Shown here: positions 47,101-60,602 of the stretch, in pieces
Numbering within the stretch: position 1 is the stretch's first letter
How the letters are laid out: every line of letters starts with the position of its first letter
Assembly: GCA_027559495.1 (NCBI GenBank)
Contig: JAMXSV010000007.1
Coordinates: 248,001 to 312,000 of the forward strand
Reading direction: 5' to 3'
From: Aurifilum marmelostoma
Taxonomy: Eukaryota; Ascomycota; Sordariomycetes; Diaporthales; Cryphonectriaceae
DNA length: 64,000 nt
Position numbers and translations under genes: made by a program
The notes under the pieces: generated by a model
Seen by the model: the letters and a program-made list of their open reading frames with translations, nothing else
Database searches by the model: none
Told to the model about the DNA's origin: nothing

Positions 47101-49419
47101 GTCGATTCCTGGCATCCTGGTCTGGGATCCCAGCTCTTCTGGGAAGGGCAGGACATCACTCAAGGGAGACGAGTCCAGCACAGGCGACACGAGTGAGTTG
47201 AGGAATTGAACCAGCGCATTGGGCTCTTCGAATCCCCGCGCCAAGTCCAGTAGCTGTTTCTTCATCGTAGCTGCAGGAGTTTGGTTCACTTGTGTTGAAG
47301 GTTGGCGAGCTTGAGCCGAAGGTGGAGGACTCTGGCCTGTCGCCCAGGAGTCGAGAAGTGTCCACATGATGTTGCATTCCGATTGAACTTTGCGGCTCAT
47401 CAGAGCTCGTAGCGCGTAGAAAGCTGAAGACCTCAGACGAATATGCTGCGGTCCGGGGATGTTGACCAGTTGGAAAAGGCCGTGAACCAGATTGTATTCG
47501 CCCTTGATGAGATAAATCCGCACAGTCTCGCTCTGAGACGCCAAGCGAATGATGAGTCTGAGGTAGCACTCAAGCATCATAGCAGACTCGGGTTCAGCTT
47601 CAGCCTGCTCAGCAGTGGGCTTGCCGGATCGGTAAATGTGCGACTGGGACGTGGCCGGTTTTTGAAGTTTAGTGGTGAAGTAAGTGAGTTCCTTGAAGAT
47701 CTGGGTCCAGGTGAGGGAATGCGACTTGCGCAATTTTCCGGAAGCCGTCTGACCCTCGTCCAAAAGAAACGCGTGCGCAGACGAAGCACAAGTGTCGTCA
47801 TTGGATATGGATTGCAGCATCTCACAAAATGCGCTGACCAGTGGTGTAGATGCCCGTCTGGAAGCCCATTGCAAAAAACCGGCTAGGTTGCTGTCGGGGT
47901 CCGCCCAGAAGACCTCTGCCGCCTCGGGCCGGCCTTCGTATGCGTATGCGATGATCAGCAGGAATCGTTCGAGATCAAGGTCCTGCTCGTGGTTCGCGTT
48001 GAGCTGTCGCTGTTCGTCCTCTTCATTTCGCATCTTGCGGAGGACGTCGGGCATGTTCGATATGAGCCCCTCTACAAGGTTTTCCAGTTGCACCACGAGT
48101 GCCAATTGAAAATGCTCAGAGAACTGAGCGGCCTCGGCCAGCGAAGGTGATTTCCTTTGGAGCCACTGTCTTATGCCTAGCCGCGTGGGGTCGTGCCAAA
48201 CAGGGCTTTTCACATCTGCCGCAACGGACAGTATGAAGTCAAAGGCCCCGTCTTTCAGAGCTTCAGTGAATTGTTTGATGCGGCCATTCTCGTCTGTGGC
48301 TCATTGTTAGCGCAAGCTCTCATCATTGTTGGAGGAGAGGACCATTCCCACCGGCTAAGGCGTCGAACCCATCGGCAGCATCAACGAATAGGCCTGAGAA
48401 CTCCACAACCCACCATGCTCGGACGGCAGCATGGAGATATGGCATAACCCAAGTCTCATCGTCCACCTTGGAGAGCAGCTTGTAGAACTCGCGTGCTTGT
48501 TCGAGGTCGTTGTTGCCCTCTGTCGATCCAAACACAGTGATGTAGGTTCCGATGATAGGGAAAAGGTGAATCAGCAACTGATCGTAGCGATCCAACTTCT
48601 GCAGCATGGTGAGGAGACTTCTGAAATCCTCAGCCTTGGCATGCCATTTGTCGATCGCGCTGGCGGTGATCAATGCCAGTATCTCGTGTTGCTGCAGGAG
48701 ACTGAGACGAGCGTACTCGAGCACCTCATCGAGCTGAGGTCGATCTACCCCGTGAATGACGCCCGCTGCTGTCAGCCTGTCGGCAATTTTCTGCAGCCAG
48801 CTCTTGATACCCTGCATGGCCTCCATACACCTTGGAACGATTTGTGAGCCCCCAGGCGCCCCAGCAACGTAGATGTTCTCATCCACATATGCTCTGAAAG
48901 CAGTCTGCAGGTTGTCGTCTAGCTCGTCGTCGTTGGCGATCTGTACACAGAGGCGCATGCAGTCCAGTAAGTACCTCCGTTGTTGATGGAACCAGACCAG
49001 TCCGGACTCGAATAGCGTCCGGCCGAGGGTCCTCGGATCATCATGGCAGTCCAGGAGTATCTTTGCCGCTTCTACCTCGTCGAGGTCGATCTCGTCAGCC
49101 AGCTGGAGGGCGTTGTCCTGGAAGGCAGCGTTGAGGGTGTAAGTCTCGTCGTCGATCGTCACTTTGCCTGTTGCGCGGAGCTGGTCAGAAAATCATCTCG
49201 CCTGAGCAGGATCCTCTTGTGTCGGTAGAACAGACCTGTCTTGATCGCGCTGCGGCTCTTCTCGGTTTTTGCAGGCTTGTCAAGAAGCTTTCTGAATGCT
49301 TGTGCATGAGCATCGAGCTGCTGCTCGAGGATGTGAAGACTCTCAAAACGGTGGTCCAGAACCGCAGTGAGCTCTCTGTGAAGCGCCTCGAGGGCGTCGA
49401 GGGGGCTAATTTCGGTCAT
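44130..49419 (-). CDS. NUP192: Nucleoporin Nup192 (Nup205 family), inner-ring scaffold
   Basis: Five exons on the minus strand: 49419-49236, 49167-48352, 48293-44805, 44737-44298 and 44198-44130; about 1665 residues, the expected size. The protein is an all-helical solenoid. Family-like blocks include GRTLFESGLVWFHQQRRYLL near the N-terminus and the C-terminal WGAKLALLQSLCQTREGA and AVEISGLFAVD. Nup192 is an adaptor nucleoporin in the inner ring of the nuclear pore. Introns 2 and 4 use GTGGGA and GTGAGA donors. Intron 1 (49235-49168) uses the weak donor GTCTGT, fixed by frame and a CTGAC branch. Intron 3 (44804-44738) appears to be GC-AG with donor AG|GCAAGT; this is the only join I found that keeps ESIQT continuous with DNSDVELL. 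The last exon encodes only FEEEILTGPG and about 12 more residues. Confidence 0.92.
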
Positions 49420-50366
49420 GGTCAAGATCTTGTTGCAGGCAATCGTTGCATCGCGACAGCTTTGAGGTCCACGGCTCTCGATCAGCGAGCAGATCGTCTA
49501 AAGCGATATACGCGGCTGCAGATGATTCGGCAAGGTCGGTTATGGGTAGTTCGAGGGGCAATTGACTGGAGCGTTGCCTTTGTGTAGAGCTTGTTGACTG
49601 TTTTCTTTGCCTGCCAGCTCCGCTGTCACTGGTCAGGCATTTGAGGTATCGCGTAAATTTGGTAGTGAGCTTGGGGACGCGACCAGGACCAAGCCAACCT
49701 ACCGCCCAGGGGATCAATGGCGCTGCTTGGAGCCGCCTGAATGGAACCAATGACAGAGGGCTGAAAACTGGGGCAATAGCATTAAGTTGTTCTGGTGTGG
49801 TCAGAGCTTCAGCCACTGGAGCACCACCCAGCTGCTCAGGTGCCAGGCATGCCGGGTCACGGTAAGGTTGACGGCACCAGCTAGGCCAGTGAATGTCACT
49901 TTTAGGCAGCGCAGTACAACAACAAAATCATCTGCTGCTGCACCTTCCGTTCTTTTGCCTGGGGCAATAACACAACAGCAGTAATTGCTTTTTCTGTCTG
50001 ACGTCTTTGATTGCAGTTTCGTCATGAAAGCTATCGTTTCTGCCTCAAGTTCCTGCCATTTCTGCCTTGAAATTTCTATCCTATCAGTCCCCTAATTCGA
50101 GCATTCCATCTCGGAGACCATCACTTGGCCCCGGATTACGGTGTACTGCAGCATTCGTGATCTGTCTTGTCTTCTCAAAGGGTCATTATACGGCCAGGGT
50201 GCACAGTTCTTCGATGACTACATACCATGAGCGTGTCATTCTTTTTGGAAGCCTGAGCTAGGACTGAAAATACTACAACATATCTTATTAGCAAGATCGT
50301 TGAAGCTCTGGATGGCACAGTTGATGAAGGGCCCTCGAGTTTGGAGCAACCACCGCCACCGCCACG
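49420..50366. promoter_or_regulatory. Shared divergent promoter region of NUP192 and TEL1
   Basis: 947 bp separate the two divergent start codons, so both promoters lie here. No TATA box or known factor site was convincing. Open frames inside it (for example near 49406-49816) are shadows without family resemblance. Confidence 0.6.
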
Positions 50367-53300
50367 ATGCCCCGGAAGAAAGGGGCCATGAGGCCCCGGA
50401 TTACGAATATTGAGCAGCTGAGAGGTGTGGCCCTATGCTTAGTGTGAATCCTCGACCTCAAATCTTCAGATTGCTGACTTGTTCACAGTCAATATTTCTG
50501 GGTCTGGTGTTCAGGCTCGTGGCGAGGCTTTGGAAGGTCCGCTGCGCTCCCCAACGGTGGTACCTACCGGTCTTAGCTGACCACTTGTTGCTTAGATCTG
50601 ATCCTCTTCTTCAGTAAACCATCTCAAAAACAGTAAGCACATCTATTTTCATCAATGTACTTGCCATAACAGCACACTAATCGAGCGAGCTGCAGTGATG
50701 CTTTGAAGAGCAAGGAGTATCATGGCCTGTTCGAGGCTCTCTTCCGAGCTGCGCTATCTGACAAGCAACAGGTCTTGGCCAACAAGAGTGGTGTAAAGGG
50801 GGCAAACGAAAGGCTCGAAGACTGTGCCACAGCCTTACGGGTGACTGTCACGCATGGCATCTCAAAACTTAGAGCTAATACCTTGAGGGCCGTGATAGAC
50901 CACATCATTGACACGCTTCCCGACCGCGATGGGGATTTCTTTCGGCCTCTAGCACGAGACTACGTGCAGACCCTTGGTCTCCTGCTTGAATACCCTGCAC
51001 ATGTCGAGGGCCTCGCTCTCTCGGATGCTGCTGGTTGGAAAGCATGTGTCGACTTCGTCGTGTCCAGAGTCTCTTATCTGCTGGGAGGGGATGGGCCGAC
51101 CACTTCCGAGGCGGTACTGCTTGATCGCGAATCCCCTGCGCCGAGAACTGGACGCCATTCATCACTCGTTCACTTGAGCAGACGAACGAGCCAGCGCGGC
51201 TCAGCTCACCTACAGCCAGGCGACCTCTCGACGTTATTACAATGTCTGCTGTCTCTGGTTTCCGCTTCCAACGCCCCTTGCATGACACGGCGTCAAGAGG
51301 TGTCTGATACCGTTCTTCACGTCTTGCGGTTACGTCTCAACTCCAGCAAGCTGCACAGGGTGGCTTTTGCGGTTTTGAACTGCATATTACTGCAAACAGC
51401 AGGAGAGGACCCTGATCTTAGTCGTGAGATCACCCGGGAAGCGGTGCCTCTACTCAGCTACTGCTGGCAGCCACGAGCCATCGACAATGACGAGTTGCTG
51501 TTGTCGGTGAGGGATGAAATGCTAAAGACGATCCACGGTATCCACCTATACCTGGACAGCCTCTTGCAGGGGGATTCCTCCGTTCCACTGTTGAACGACG
51601 TAGAGGGCCTCCTGGATACCCTGTGGACTGAGTATTCGAAGAGAAGTCAACAGTCGCGCCTTCGATTAGAAGATCTGACCTTTTCGTCCGCGGCGATCCC
51701 CAGTGGTCACTTCAGCATAAATCTGTTTGCTCTTCGACCATTCGCGCAGGATGCTGAGCGCCGCTGGGCCATCGTCGAGACCATTTCTGGTCTTGAGAAT
51801 ATTCTTTTGTGCCATGGCGGAACCGGCACACGACGTGCAGATGCTGAAGATGAGCGGCCTAGAAAGAGGCAACGCTTGGCTGGAGGCTCGGACAGACTGC
51901 AGAACAGACTGCTCTCCTCTGAGATCGCGATCAAGTTGACTGCTCTCCAGATATTTCCTTTCTACTTGCCCAACAGCCAGGTTTCAGAAGAGCATGCAGC
52001 CACGATCCTGGATTATTTGACCCCGATAATCAGTGACAAGCAAAGCGTCCTTTCGTCGTGGGCGATGATTGCTTGCGCTAGGTAAATATTTCCTGTTCCG
52101 TTGACTCCTGTCATTCTTGGGATACGGGCCTGACCAAGAAGAAACTTAGTTGTGCAATCAAACCGCATAGGAAACAAGGTATAGCCGAAGCCAAGTGGAA
52201 ACAGGTGTGGCAGCTAGCCGTAAGGTCGTTGAGCATGTCGAGTACATGTCGAGCAGCTTGTGTGCTCCTTCACGCAATCTTGGAGTCACAACTGCTTCCG
52301 CACCATGCAATTGCAGACGACATCAGCAGCATCATTACTATGGCCGACATCTGCGGGCCAGCAGTGCTGATTGACTCGTCCTTGGTGCTCATGCATTGCG
52401 TGGCAAATTTACGGAATGAGATGGCACCTAGTGCCATGCAAAAGACATACAGTCACGTCATTAGATGGGTGTTCGCTACCTGGAAACCTGGTAAGTCTTG
52501 CTGTACTCGTCGTGCTATCCAGTCAATCGCTAGCCGCTGGAGAGATCCTGTGTTGACTATTTGAAGCGGACCCAACCTACGCGTCTTCTTGCGGCGCCAA
52601 TATGGTGCCGATCGACCTGGTCAATCTTCTGCTCTCATGCTGTGGCTTGTCCCCAATTGAAATCGCCGCTAAGGCGCAGCTTGTCGGCGGTCCTGTCGCT
52701 CAATTCTGGCGATCCTTCCGCGATTCTGTGCGGATGACGAGATATCTGCTGCTTCTCGATGGTGAACCTTCGGTGGGGCCCAGGCTTCGTCGAAGCTATT
52801 CTCACAACATCAACGGCGAAGTGGTCACCGACGAACTCACGAGCTCCAGTTCTCACAACTTCAGAACGCTCGTTCTGGAGTTGCTTTTTCCCAAGCTAGA
52901 TGACTTTTCCCAACTTCTTGGGCCAGTATCTCAATCAGCAGGACGGAACGGGTCCGGAGTGCCCGCGAGGCTGTCTGTCGAGCGGATGAGGAGCTTGCTT
53001 GCGTGTCTGGTTTCGAGCGCCCTTCTGTTGCCATGTCTTCAGGACCCGGAGTCTCGGATCATGACAGACATCAAGGTCATGTTGGATGAATTGTGGGACA
53101 GATGCATCGAGATGGTCCTTGATTTGCCAGAGAACAAAGAGGAATTCGAGCTCATGCTGCTGTCAGTGGCCCCATACTTACCTCGACTAGACTCCGTGCA
53201 AGACGAACAGGCCTGCGGCAGATATTCTTATCTTCTAAGGCTCTGTGACAGCCTATGGCGTCTCGTCCGGACCCAAGACGCTCGCCAGACACCAGGTCGG

Positions 53301-56300
53301 AATCCTGATGTCATGGATGTTGATGAGTTCGAGTCGCAAGTCAGCAACGGCAACCCTTCTTCGGCACTGGGGGTCCTCCCCAGGCACAAGGTCGCATTGA
53401 CTATGAGCAGACATGCTTTCTTGGAAGCTACGCAGATGCGGCTGCATCTTCTCTCTGAATACTCCAGAGATCCCCCGCAAACCGGACTCATCCCAGAGGC
53501 TTTTATGGACGCTTTCCTATCCTTGACAGACGAGAAGTTTCTCTTCTGTGGAGGGTTTCTTTATGAACTGCTGGAACACAATCTCGGCAACATATCAACC
53601 TATACCAGGGACATCATTGAACAAATCGGGGGTATTCTACGAGAAAGCAGATTCTCAAGCTGCGAGGCCGTTTTGTGCTTGTGCGCAGATATACTCGCAT
53701 TTTTCGCACCCCTCTGGTCACTGGGTGGAAGTGACTCAGACCTGATCAATCCGTCTGTGGACTTGTACAATTTCCTCGTGAAGACGGCCTGGCCGAATCG
53801 CATTCTGTCTACCGAAGCACAAATGTCATTGACGGGGCTTCTCTACCGGCTCATGGAGATAAATTCCGAGTTCTGGAGAGACAAGAGGGCTAAAGTCCAT
53901 GAACCGCGCAAGACCTTGCTTGAGATGCTGTCGGATGGTGGCATGAGAGTCAAATTTCACATCGGACAACGCTTGACAGAGTTCTTCGAGCTTTACGCTG
54001 TCAAACTGCACGAGGACATCTTCACAGACGTCTTGAGACAGCTGCCAAACGATTCTGGTGTCTTGGAAGGCGTGGCTTTCCGTATATTCGTTCTGGCAAA
54101 ACTGGGCTGCGAGCTTCCGACACTGCTCCGACGGTGTGTCTGGCATATCTTTGAGATACCGAGACAAGTCCCGGAGATCACGAAATATGCCACTCACGGC
54201 ATGAAAGCCATTGCTCTTGCGAGGTCACTGAAGTCGCCACAAGAGCTTTTACATCTGTTCGCCTCTCAGCTTCTCTACACGTTACTCGAGACCGCAAGCA
54301 TAGAGAAGATTCCATTCGAGATATTCGACTTCACGACCTTGGATTCTCTCCTCGCACATGTCAGAACAGAGGCTGCTGCACTTATGATCATGCGAGGCCA
54401 AGACGGAGCTCTGGAGAGTCTGGCAGCTCGAATCCGAGTGGCACCTGAAACAATCGTACAGGAAGGCTTCGCCAAGGTTATGGCGTACTCCATGTGCTTT
54501 GATATAGCAACCAGGGAGTCAGGTACTACCGCGGAATCGCGAATCCGGAAGATTCTTGGCAAAGACATCTTCTATAATTGCCTGAACCAAAATTTCGTGG
54601 ACATCATTGGACATTTCTTCGTTCTCACCACACAAGAAGATCCCATTGACAAGTCATGGGCGAAGGACGAGGCTTTTGTACAAGCCGCAAACATCATGGC
54701 GGAGATCAAACAGTTCAGCCACTCGCCGACTCAATTGCCGCCTAATCAGCAACCGTCCTTCAAGGGCAAGCATCTTGTTGTGCAACTTATGCAACTTGCC
54801 AGTCAGACCCAGTTCGATGCCCTCTCTCTCTGGACCCCCCCTCTCGTCACTTCAGTAGCACGCAGGCTGCTCAACACCATGCATCCAGCGTTGGGGCCCC
54901 ATCATGCCTTGTCAGTGGTTCGCAAGATCAGAATCTTAGTCTGCCTGGCTGGATCCCAGGCCTTGACCTCCTACCCCCTCGAAATGCTTCTACGCTCCAT
55001 CCGACCATTCATCTCAGACACAGAATGTGCAGACGATGCTCTCGGTATCAGTCAATGGCTGATAGCCAATGGAGGCCCTCATTTGGTCCAGACGCCATCC
55101 TTCCTCGCAGGATATGCCTTGTCCACATTGGCGAGCTTGCGAATGTTCTTGGAATCCAGCCAAGCTAGCTCAACGCAGGAGAGCCAATTCAAGGCGACCA
55201 TGAGCAAAGCACAGCGATTTCACACTTGGTTTGTCAAATTGCTGAAGGAGTACGAGTCTCCTTCTTTCAAATCGGAGACGCAAGCGAAAGCCTTCAAGGC
55301 CATCACCGTCTCAGCATCCAACATTCGCACTTCAGGCAATTCACAAAAAGATACGCACGAGAGTAGGCTTCTTCTTGAGATACTGAAGGATGCGGAGCAA
55401 GAGGACCAGCTGCTCAATGATTCGGCCCGGGATCTGGCCCTAAAAATGTTATGCGGCGACTTTACGATTCCCCGATCTAACCAAAACGACATTCTCGCAT
55501 CTGATGCAGATGCTCGTATTCATGGTCCTATGGTTTGGAAGAGCTGTCGAGCTGTGAACTCAAGCAAAGAGTACCTGACTTGGGCGGGACGTGTTGTTGG
55601 CAAATCTTTTGCAGCTTCGGGTGACATCCCACCAGATGTCCTCAAAGAATCACTCTTGTCAACATACCAGAAGATCACAACCAAAGGCGGCGATTCTATC
55701 CATGGTATACTCAGATTGCTGGCCGATTTGGCGATGAGCGACCACTCTCGTCATGCAGGTCTTGCGGAATCTGCTGTGCGAAGAATTGTTTCATTCGCAG
55801 TCGCTGCAGATGACCATGATCTCATTGCGGATTGCAGGCGGAGCTTGCCTGAGACGTTATACAGCTCTTCAGTCTGGTCCTCTTATCTCACTCCTCCGAC
55901 AGACCACGGCAGTACGGGTCATTACGAGCGTGATGTCTTTAGTCTGGACCAGATTGAGTCGTCCCTCTGGGCCCGGCACCTATCTGTCCACTTGGCCGAA
56001 GCTTTACCAGAGAGCACCGTCTTGGCCAGTCTCTCTTCAGTCCTCCATGACGTCGACGGCTTCGCTGAACAGTCACTCCCTTATATCGTCCACCTTGTTC
56101 TGATTGGCGAATTTGATAGCCAAAAGATGGTCAAACGAAGCCTATCGGCTGCCACCAAAGAATGGCTCAGATCAGATTCACCAGATGCTACAGCCAATAT
56201 CAAACTCCTCATCAATATTGTGATTTATCTACGGAGCAGGCCATTTCCTGACGAGACCTCAGTTACAGATAGGTCTCGTTGGCTTGAGGTTGACTCAGCC

Positions 56301-59300
56301 GTGGCAGCGAACGCCGCCATGAGGTGCGGCATGTCTAAGGTCGCCCTGATGTTTGCCGAGATAGCTCTTGCTGAACCTTCACGGACATCACGGCGGTCAT
56401 CAGCGGTTAGAGATCTCGAAGATCCATCCGAACTCTTGCTCAACATCTTTGAGAGTATTGACGACCCCGACGCTTACTATGGACTGGAGCGGAACGCATC
56501 CCTCTCCAACGTCCTCGCGCGGCTCGAGTATGAAAAGGAGGGCGCCAAGAGCCTTGCATTCCGCGGGGCTCAATATGACAGCCACCTCCGGATGCGAGAT
56601 CCAGACTCGGGGCGGGATGGACAATGCCTAGTTCAAACTCTGAGTGGTCTCGGTCTAGCAGGTCTCTCTGAATCACTACTCCAGGCTCATCAAGACTACG
56701 ACGACTTTACAAATTCCCTGGATGCCACCTTCACCACGGCCAGGAGACTCGAGAAGTGGAACCTGCCTGCTCCACCAACGCTTGAGAACAATGCAGCCAT
56801 ATCGTACAGGGCCTATCAATCTATCCACAAAGCCGTCGAGCTGGGACCAGCCGTCACCGCGGTCCAAGACGCACTGGCGACTACCATGAAGCGTATTGTT
56901 TCCAAGGGCTTCAAGCCGAGTGACCTCCGCCATCACCTGAGCACACTTGCGGCTCTGACTGAGCTGGACAACGTTCTCGGTGTTTCTGATGCTGAAGATC
57001 TCGACAGACTTTTAACTGAGTTCGAGACACGGTCAACTTGGATGCTGAGCGGGAGGTGTGTAGTTCCTGTCGCTTTGGGCACCTGAGCATGCGCTAACAA
57101 CTCTCAACTTGCAGATACGACGACGTCAGCCATATACTATCTCACCGCCAAACAACGCTCAGCCTATTTAGCCAGAAGGACATGCTGAGAACATCAAAGA
57201 TCACTTCATCAGAAGCACGACTGGTCGAGGTCCGAAGCATGCTGTTGTCCTCTAACATCTACCGGTTCCAACAGGCCAGGCAAGAGGCACTAAGTATATC
57301 CACAATGCTTCGAGACCTTGTGGCCCCGAGCCAAGCCATCGGACTCTCCATCGATGCCGCTGTCAGAATGGACGAGGCCCACTCTCTTTGGGACTATGGA
57401 GAGATGATATCGTCGATCCGACTTTTGCAGGGTCTACATGAGGATGCAGCATCGCTGAAGAGACAGAATGTACCTATTTCTCACGCAGAGATTCTTTCGA
57501 AGATCGGCCATCAAGTGTCCGTGGCCAAGCTCGAGACAGTTGACAACATCCAAAAAAAGTATCTGGAGCCCTCACTCAAGGCGCTAAAGGGCGCCAATAC
57601 GGGAAAAGAGGTCGGGCAGGTCTTTCACCAGTTCGCGACCTTTTGTGATGAGCAACTTCAAGATCCAGAGATGCGCGAAGATTTGACGAGACTCCAGAGA
57701 CTTGTTCAAAACAGGGCCGAAGAAGTCACTCATTACACCAATGAGTGTAGTCGAGCTGCCAACTCACAAGTCAGAGTCAGGTATCAAAAGTATCTCGAAA
57801 ACACACGGAAATACCTGAAGCTCGATCAGGACGAGCTTGAGCGCGCTCAGAAGACGCGAAACGAGTTTGTCAAGCTCAGCCTTGAGAACTTCCTCCAATC
57901 CCTGGTCGCATCAGATGACCACGACAGCAATGCTCTCCGTTTTACAGCGCTATGGCTGGAACGGTCCGACAACGACTTTGCCAACCGGGCAGTCAATGCG
58001 CACCTGAAGAGTGTGCCGACTCGAAAGTTTGCCCCTCTGATGAACCAGCTGAGCTCAAGGCTGCAGCTCGACAACAGCCCTTTCCAAGCGCTTCTCATGT
58101 CGCTCGTATATCGCATCTGTTGTGACCATCCTTACCACGGCATGTACCAGATCTGGGTCGGAAGCTACTCGAGACCGAACAAACAGGATGAGGTCGCCAT
58201 CCGTCGCAAAGAAGCCGCTAAGAAGATTGCACAGCAGCTCTTGCAGACCAGCAATGGCACATCTGATATCTACCGGGCGATTGACCGGGTAAGCGGATGC
58301 TATCACTCGCTCGCATCAGACAGAGGACCGAAGGCCAAGAGCGGCGCCAAGATCAATATCAAAGACTCCAAGGAAGCCAACAATCTTTCGCTGTGCTTTG
58401 GGAGGTATCGAGTGCCTCCGCCGACAATTGACATAGAGCTATCCGCCAACAAAGACTACGCAAATGTGCCGGTTATGACGAAATTGGACTCGACAATGGT
58501 TGTCGCGGGTGGCGTCAGCGCACCCAAAATTATCACGATCTTTGCCAGCAACGGCCAGAAATATAAGCAGCTGGTAAAGGGCAGTAATGATGATCTCCGT
58601 CAAGATGCAATCATGGAACAAGTCTTTGGTGCCGTCTCATCTCTTCTGCGGCAACATCGATCAACAAGACAGCGACATCTTGGCATCCGAACCTACAAGG
58701 TGCTCCCTCTCACGAGCACAACGGGCATCATCGAGTTCGTTGCGAACACACAACCGCTGCATGACTGGCTGATCCCCGCTCATTCGCGCTACTATCCCAA
58801 GGGTCTTAAAATGTCCCAGTGTAGGAAAGAGATCGATCAGGTTCACGGGCAGACTGCTAGCATCAGGCTTTCGGTGTACCGCAAAGTGGCAGAAAAGTTC
58901 CCCCCTGTTATGCGCTACTTCTTCCTCGAGTCGTTCCCTGACCCTGACGACTGGTATGCCAAACGCCTCGCATACACGCGCAGCACGGCGGCCATATCAA
59001 TACTTGGACATGTTCTGGGCCTGGGCGACCGACACGGCCATAACATCCTGCTTGACAAGAAGACGGGCGAGGTGGTGCACATCGACCTCGGCGTCGCGTT
59101 CGAGGCGGGACGGATCCTGCCGATCCCCGAGGTCGTTCCCTTCCGCATGACGCGCGACATTGTGGACGGCATGGGTGTGACCAAGACGGACGGCGTCTTC
59201 AGGCGTTGCTGTGAGTTCACGCTGGATGCGCTGCGCGAGGAGACGTACTCGATCATGACAATCCTCGACGTGCTGCGCTACGATCCGCTGCACTCATGGA

Positions 59301-59581
59301 GCTCGACGCCCGTGAGGCTGGCTAAACTGCAGCGTGCCGCGAAACGTGGCGAGGATGACGAAGAAGGCAATGACGGTGGGGCCGTGGCCAGCGAGCTTGG
59401 AGCGGCCGACAAGAAGAAGGTGGTCAACGAGCCTTCGGAGGCAGACAGGGCTCTGGCGGTTGTGAGGAAGAAGCTGTCCAAGACGCTGAGTGTGACGGCG
59501 ACGGTCAACGATCTGATCAATCAAGCGACGGATGAGAAGAATCTGGCTATGCTGTTCTGCGGCTGGGCGGCATATGCTTGA
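50367..59581 (+). CDS. TEL1: Checkpoint kinase Tel1 (ATM family PIKK)
   Basis: Seven exons: 50367-50424, 50489-50536, 50596-50632, 50696-52081, 52150-52490, 52567-57055 and 57115-59581; about 2941 residues. The small 5' exons join into INISGSG...EALEDLI and SKPSQKHDALKSKEYH, which resembles the N-terminal TAN region of filamentous-fungal Tel1. A long HEAT-repeat solenoid and the FAT region follow. The PI3K-like kinase domain has the lysine block (VVAGGVSAPKII), catalytic LGDRHGHNILLD (Asp near residue 2758) and HIDLGVAFE, then MTRDIVDGMGVTKTDGVFRR, typical of ATM rather than ATR. It ends with a FATC domain (NLAMLFCGWAAYA). Tel1 signals double-strand breaks and maintains telomeres. All introns are 59-76 bp GT-AG with good branch points. 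The first ATG has G at -3; an in-frame ATG seven codons later is an alternative. Confidence 0.95.
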
Positions 59582-60602
59582 TCTAGGAACAGACGACAGA
59601 CAAAGTAGCATTGTGATGTGACCTGGACTGGGTGGAAATCTGAATCTTCGTCTCTTTGATCTTGGCCTTGAATACGTGCTTGTGGGACATGGGCGTGGGG
59701 AAATGAATTTGACATTGATTGACTGGCGTTCTTTTCATTTGCCTTTCTCGAGTTGACATAATTTGCGTTCCTCATGGTATGTTGGAGGCCCTGATCGCAG
59801 TGGTACGATCTACGACGTCGCTCTGTATATTATTCTTTTCCTCCACTATGCATGGACCTCTGAAGCAGCCGTCATCGTCCACTACAAGCACCCGACTTGA
59901 AGAGAGGAAAGGGTTTACGGGTCGGAAAAAATGGGTACTATTTCTAAAGCTCTTTGAGTAGGGCTGGATATCAAGGATACGTTGTTTAAAGACCAAAGGT
60001 GACATACAAGCTAAGCATGCTCTCGAAGAGACAATTGAGACGGTTGTCGAGAAGCAAGCACACTACTGTATAGCTGTCGGGGGTTATATGACCGGGTAGA
60101 CCGTAGAGGGCGGGGTCCGATTATGGGGATCATGGGGTGGGGGGAGGGAAGCTTAGGCGGGTGAGGTGGGGTAGTGTGGGCACTACAGATGCTGTGGCAG
60201 CATTCACTAACTCCGCTCCAGCAATCGCGCTGTAGCGTTGGTGAGCAAATCGCGTGCTGCCGTCATCCATTAATTAGTTGACAGTCACGTCCACGGAACG
60301 ACGCTTGTCTCGTCTTTTGTTGACCTCTTTTTTCTTCTCTACATCTCAGTGTCAGTCAGTTCTCTCGTCCTGAACCTGACTGCTGTACTTCTCCGCGTGC
60401 CCCAACCGCAAGGTCTACCTGGGGGTTACCGCCCAACGATAAAGCAACCGCTTTCTGTGGGGGCATCTGATCTCGGAACCCACCCACATTACAGTACGGC
60501 CTTCTCGGCATCTTCCTCTCCAGCCAGGTTGTCGGAGCATTAGCACAACCACCCTCTCCCTCTTGCTCTCTCTTCTTTGCGAGGCTTGAGGGCGTGCCGG
60601 GC
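59582..60602. other. Intergenic: TEL1 3' side and CUL4 promoter
   Basis: About 1.0 kb with no gene. The first half is A/T-rich; the second half becomes C/T-rich before CUL4. A G-rich patch lies near 60120-60180. Confidence 0.55.

Noticed and set aside
49406..49816. 136-codon minus-strand frame in the NUP192-TEL1 promoter
   Set aside because: Overlaps the NUP192 start in another frame; no motif and no splice continuation.
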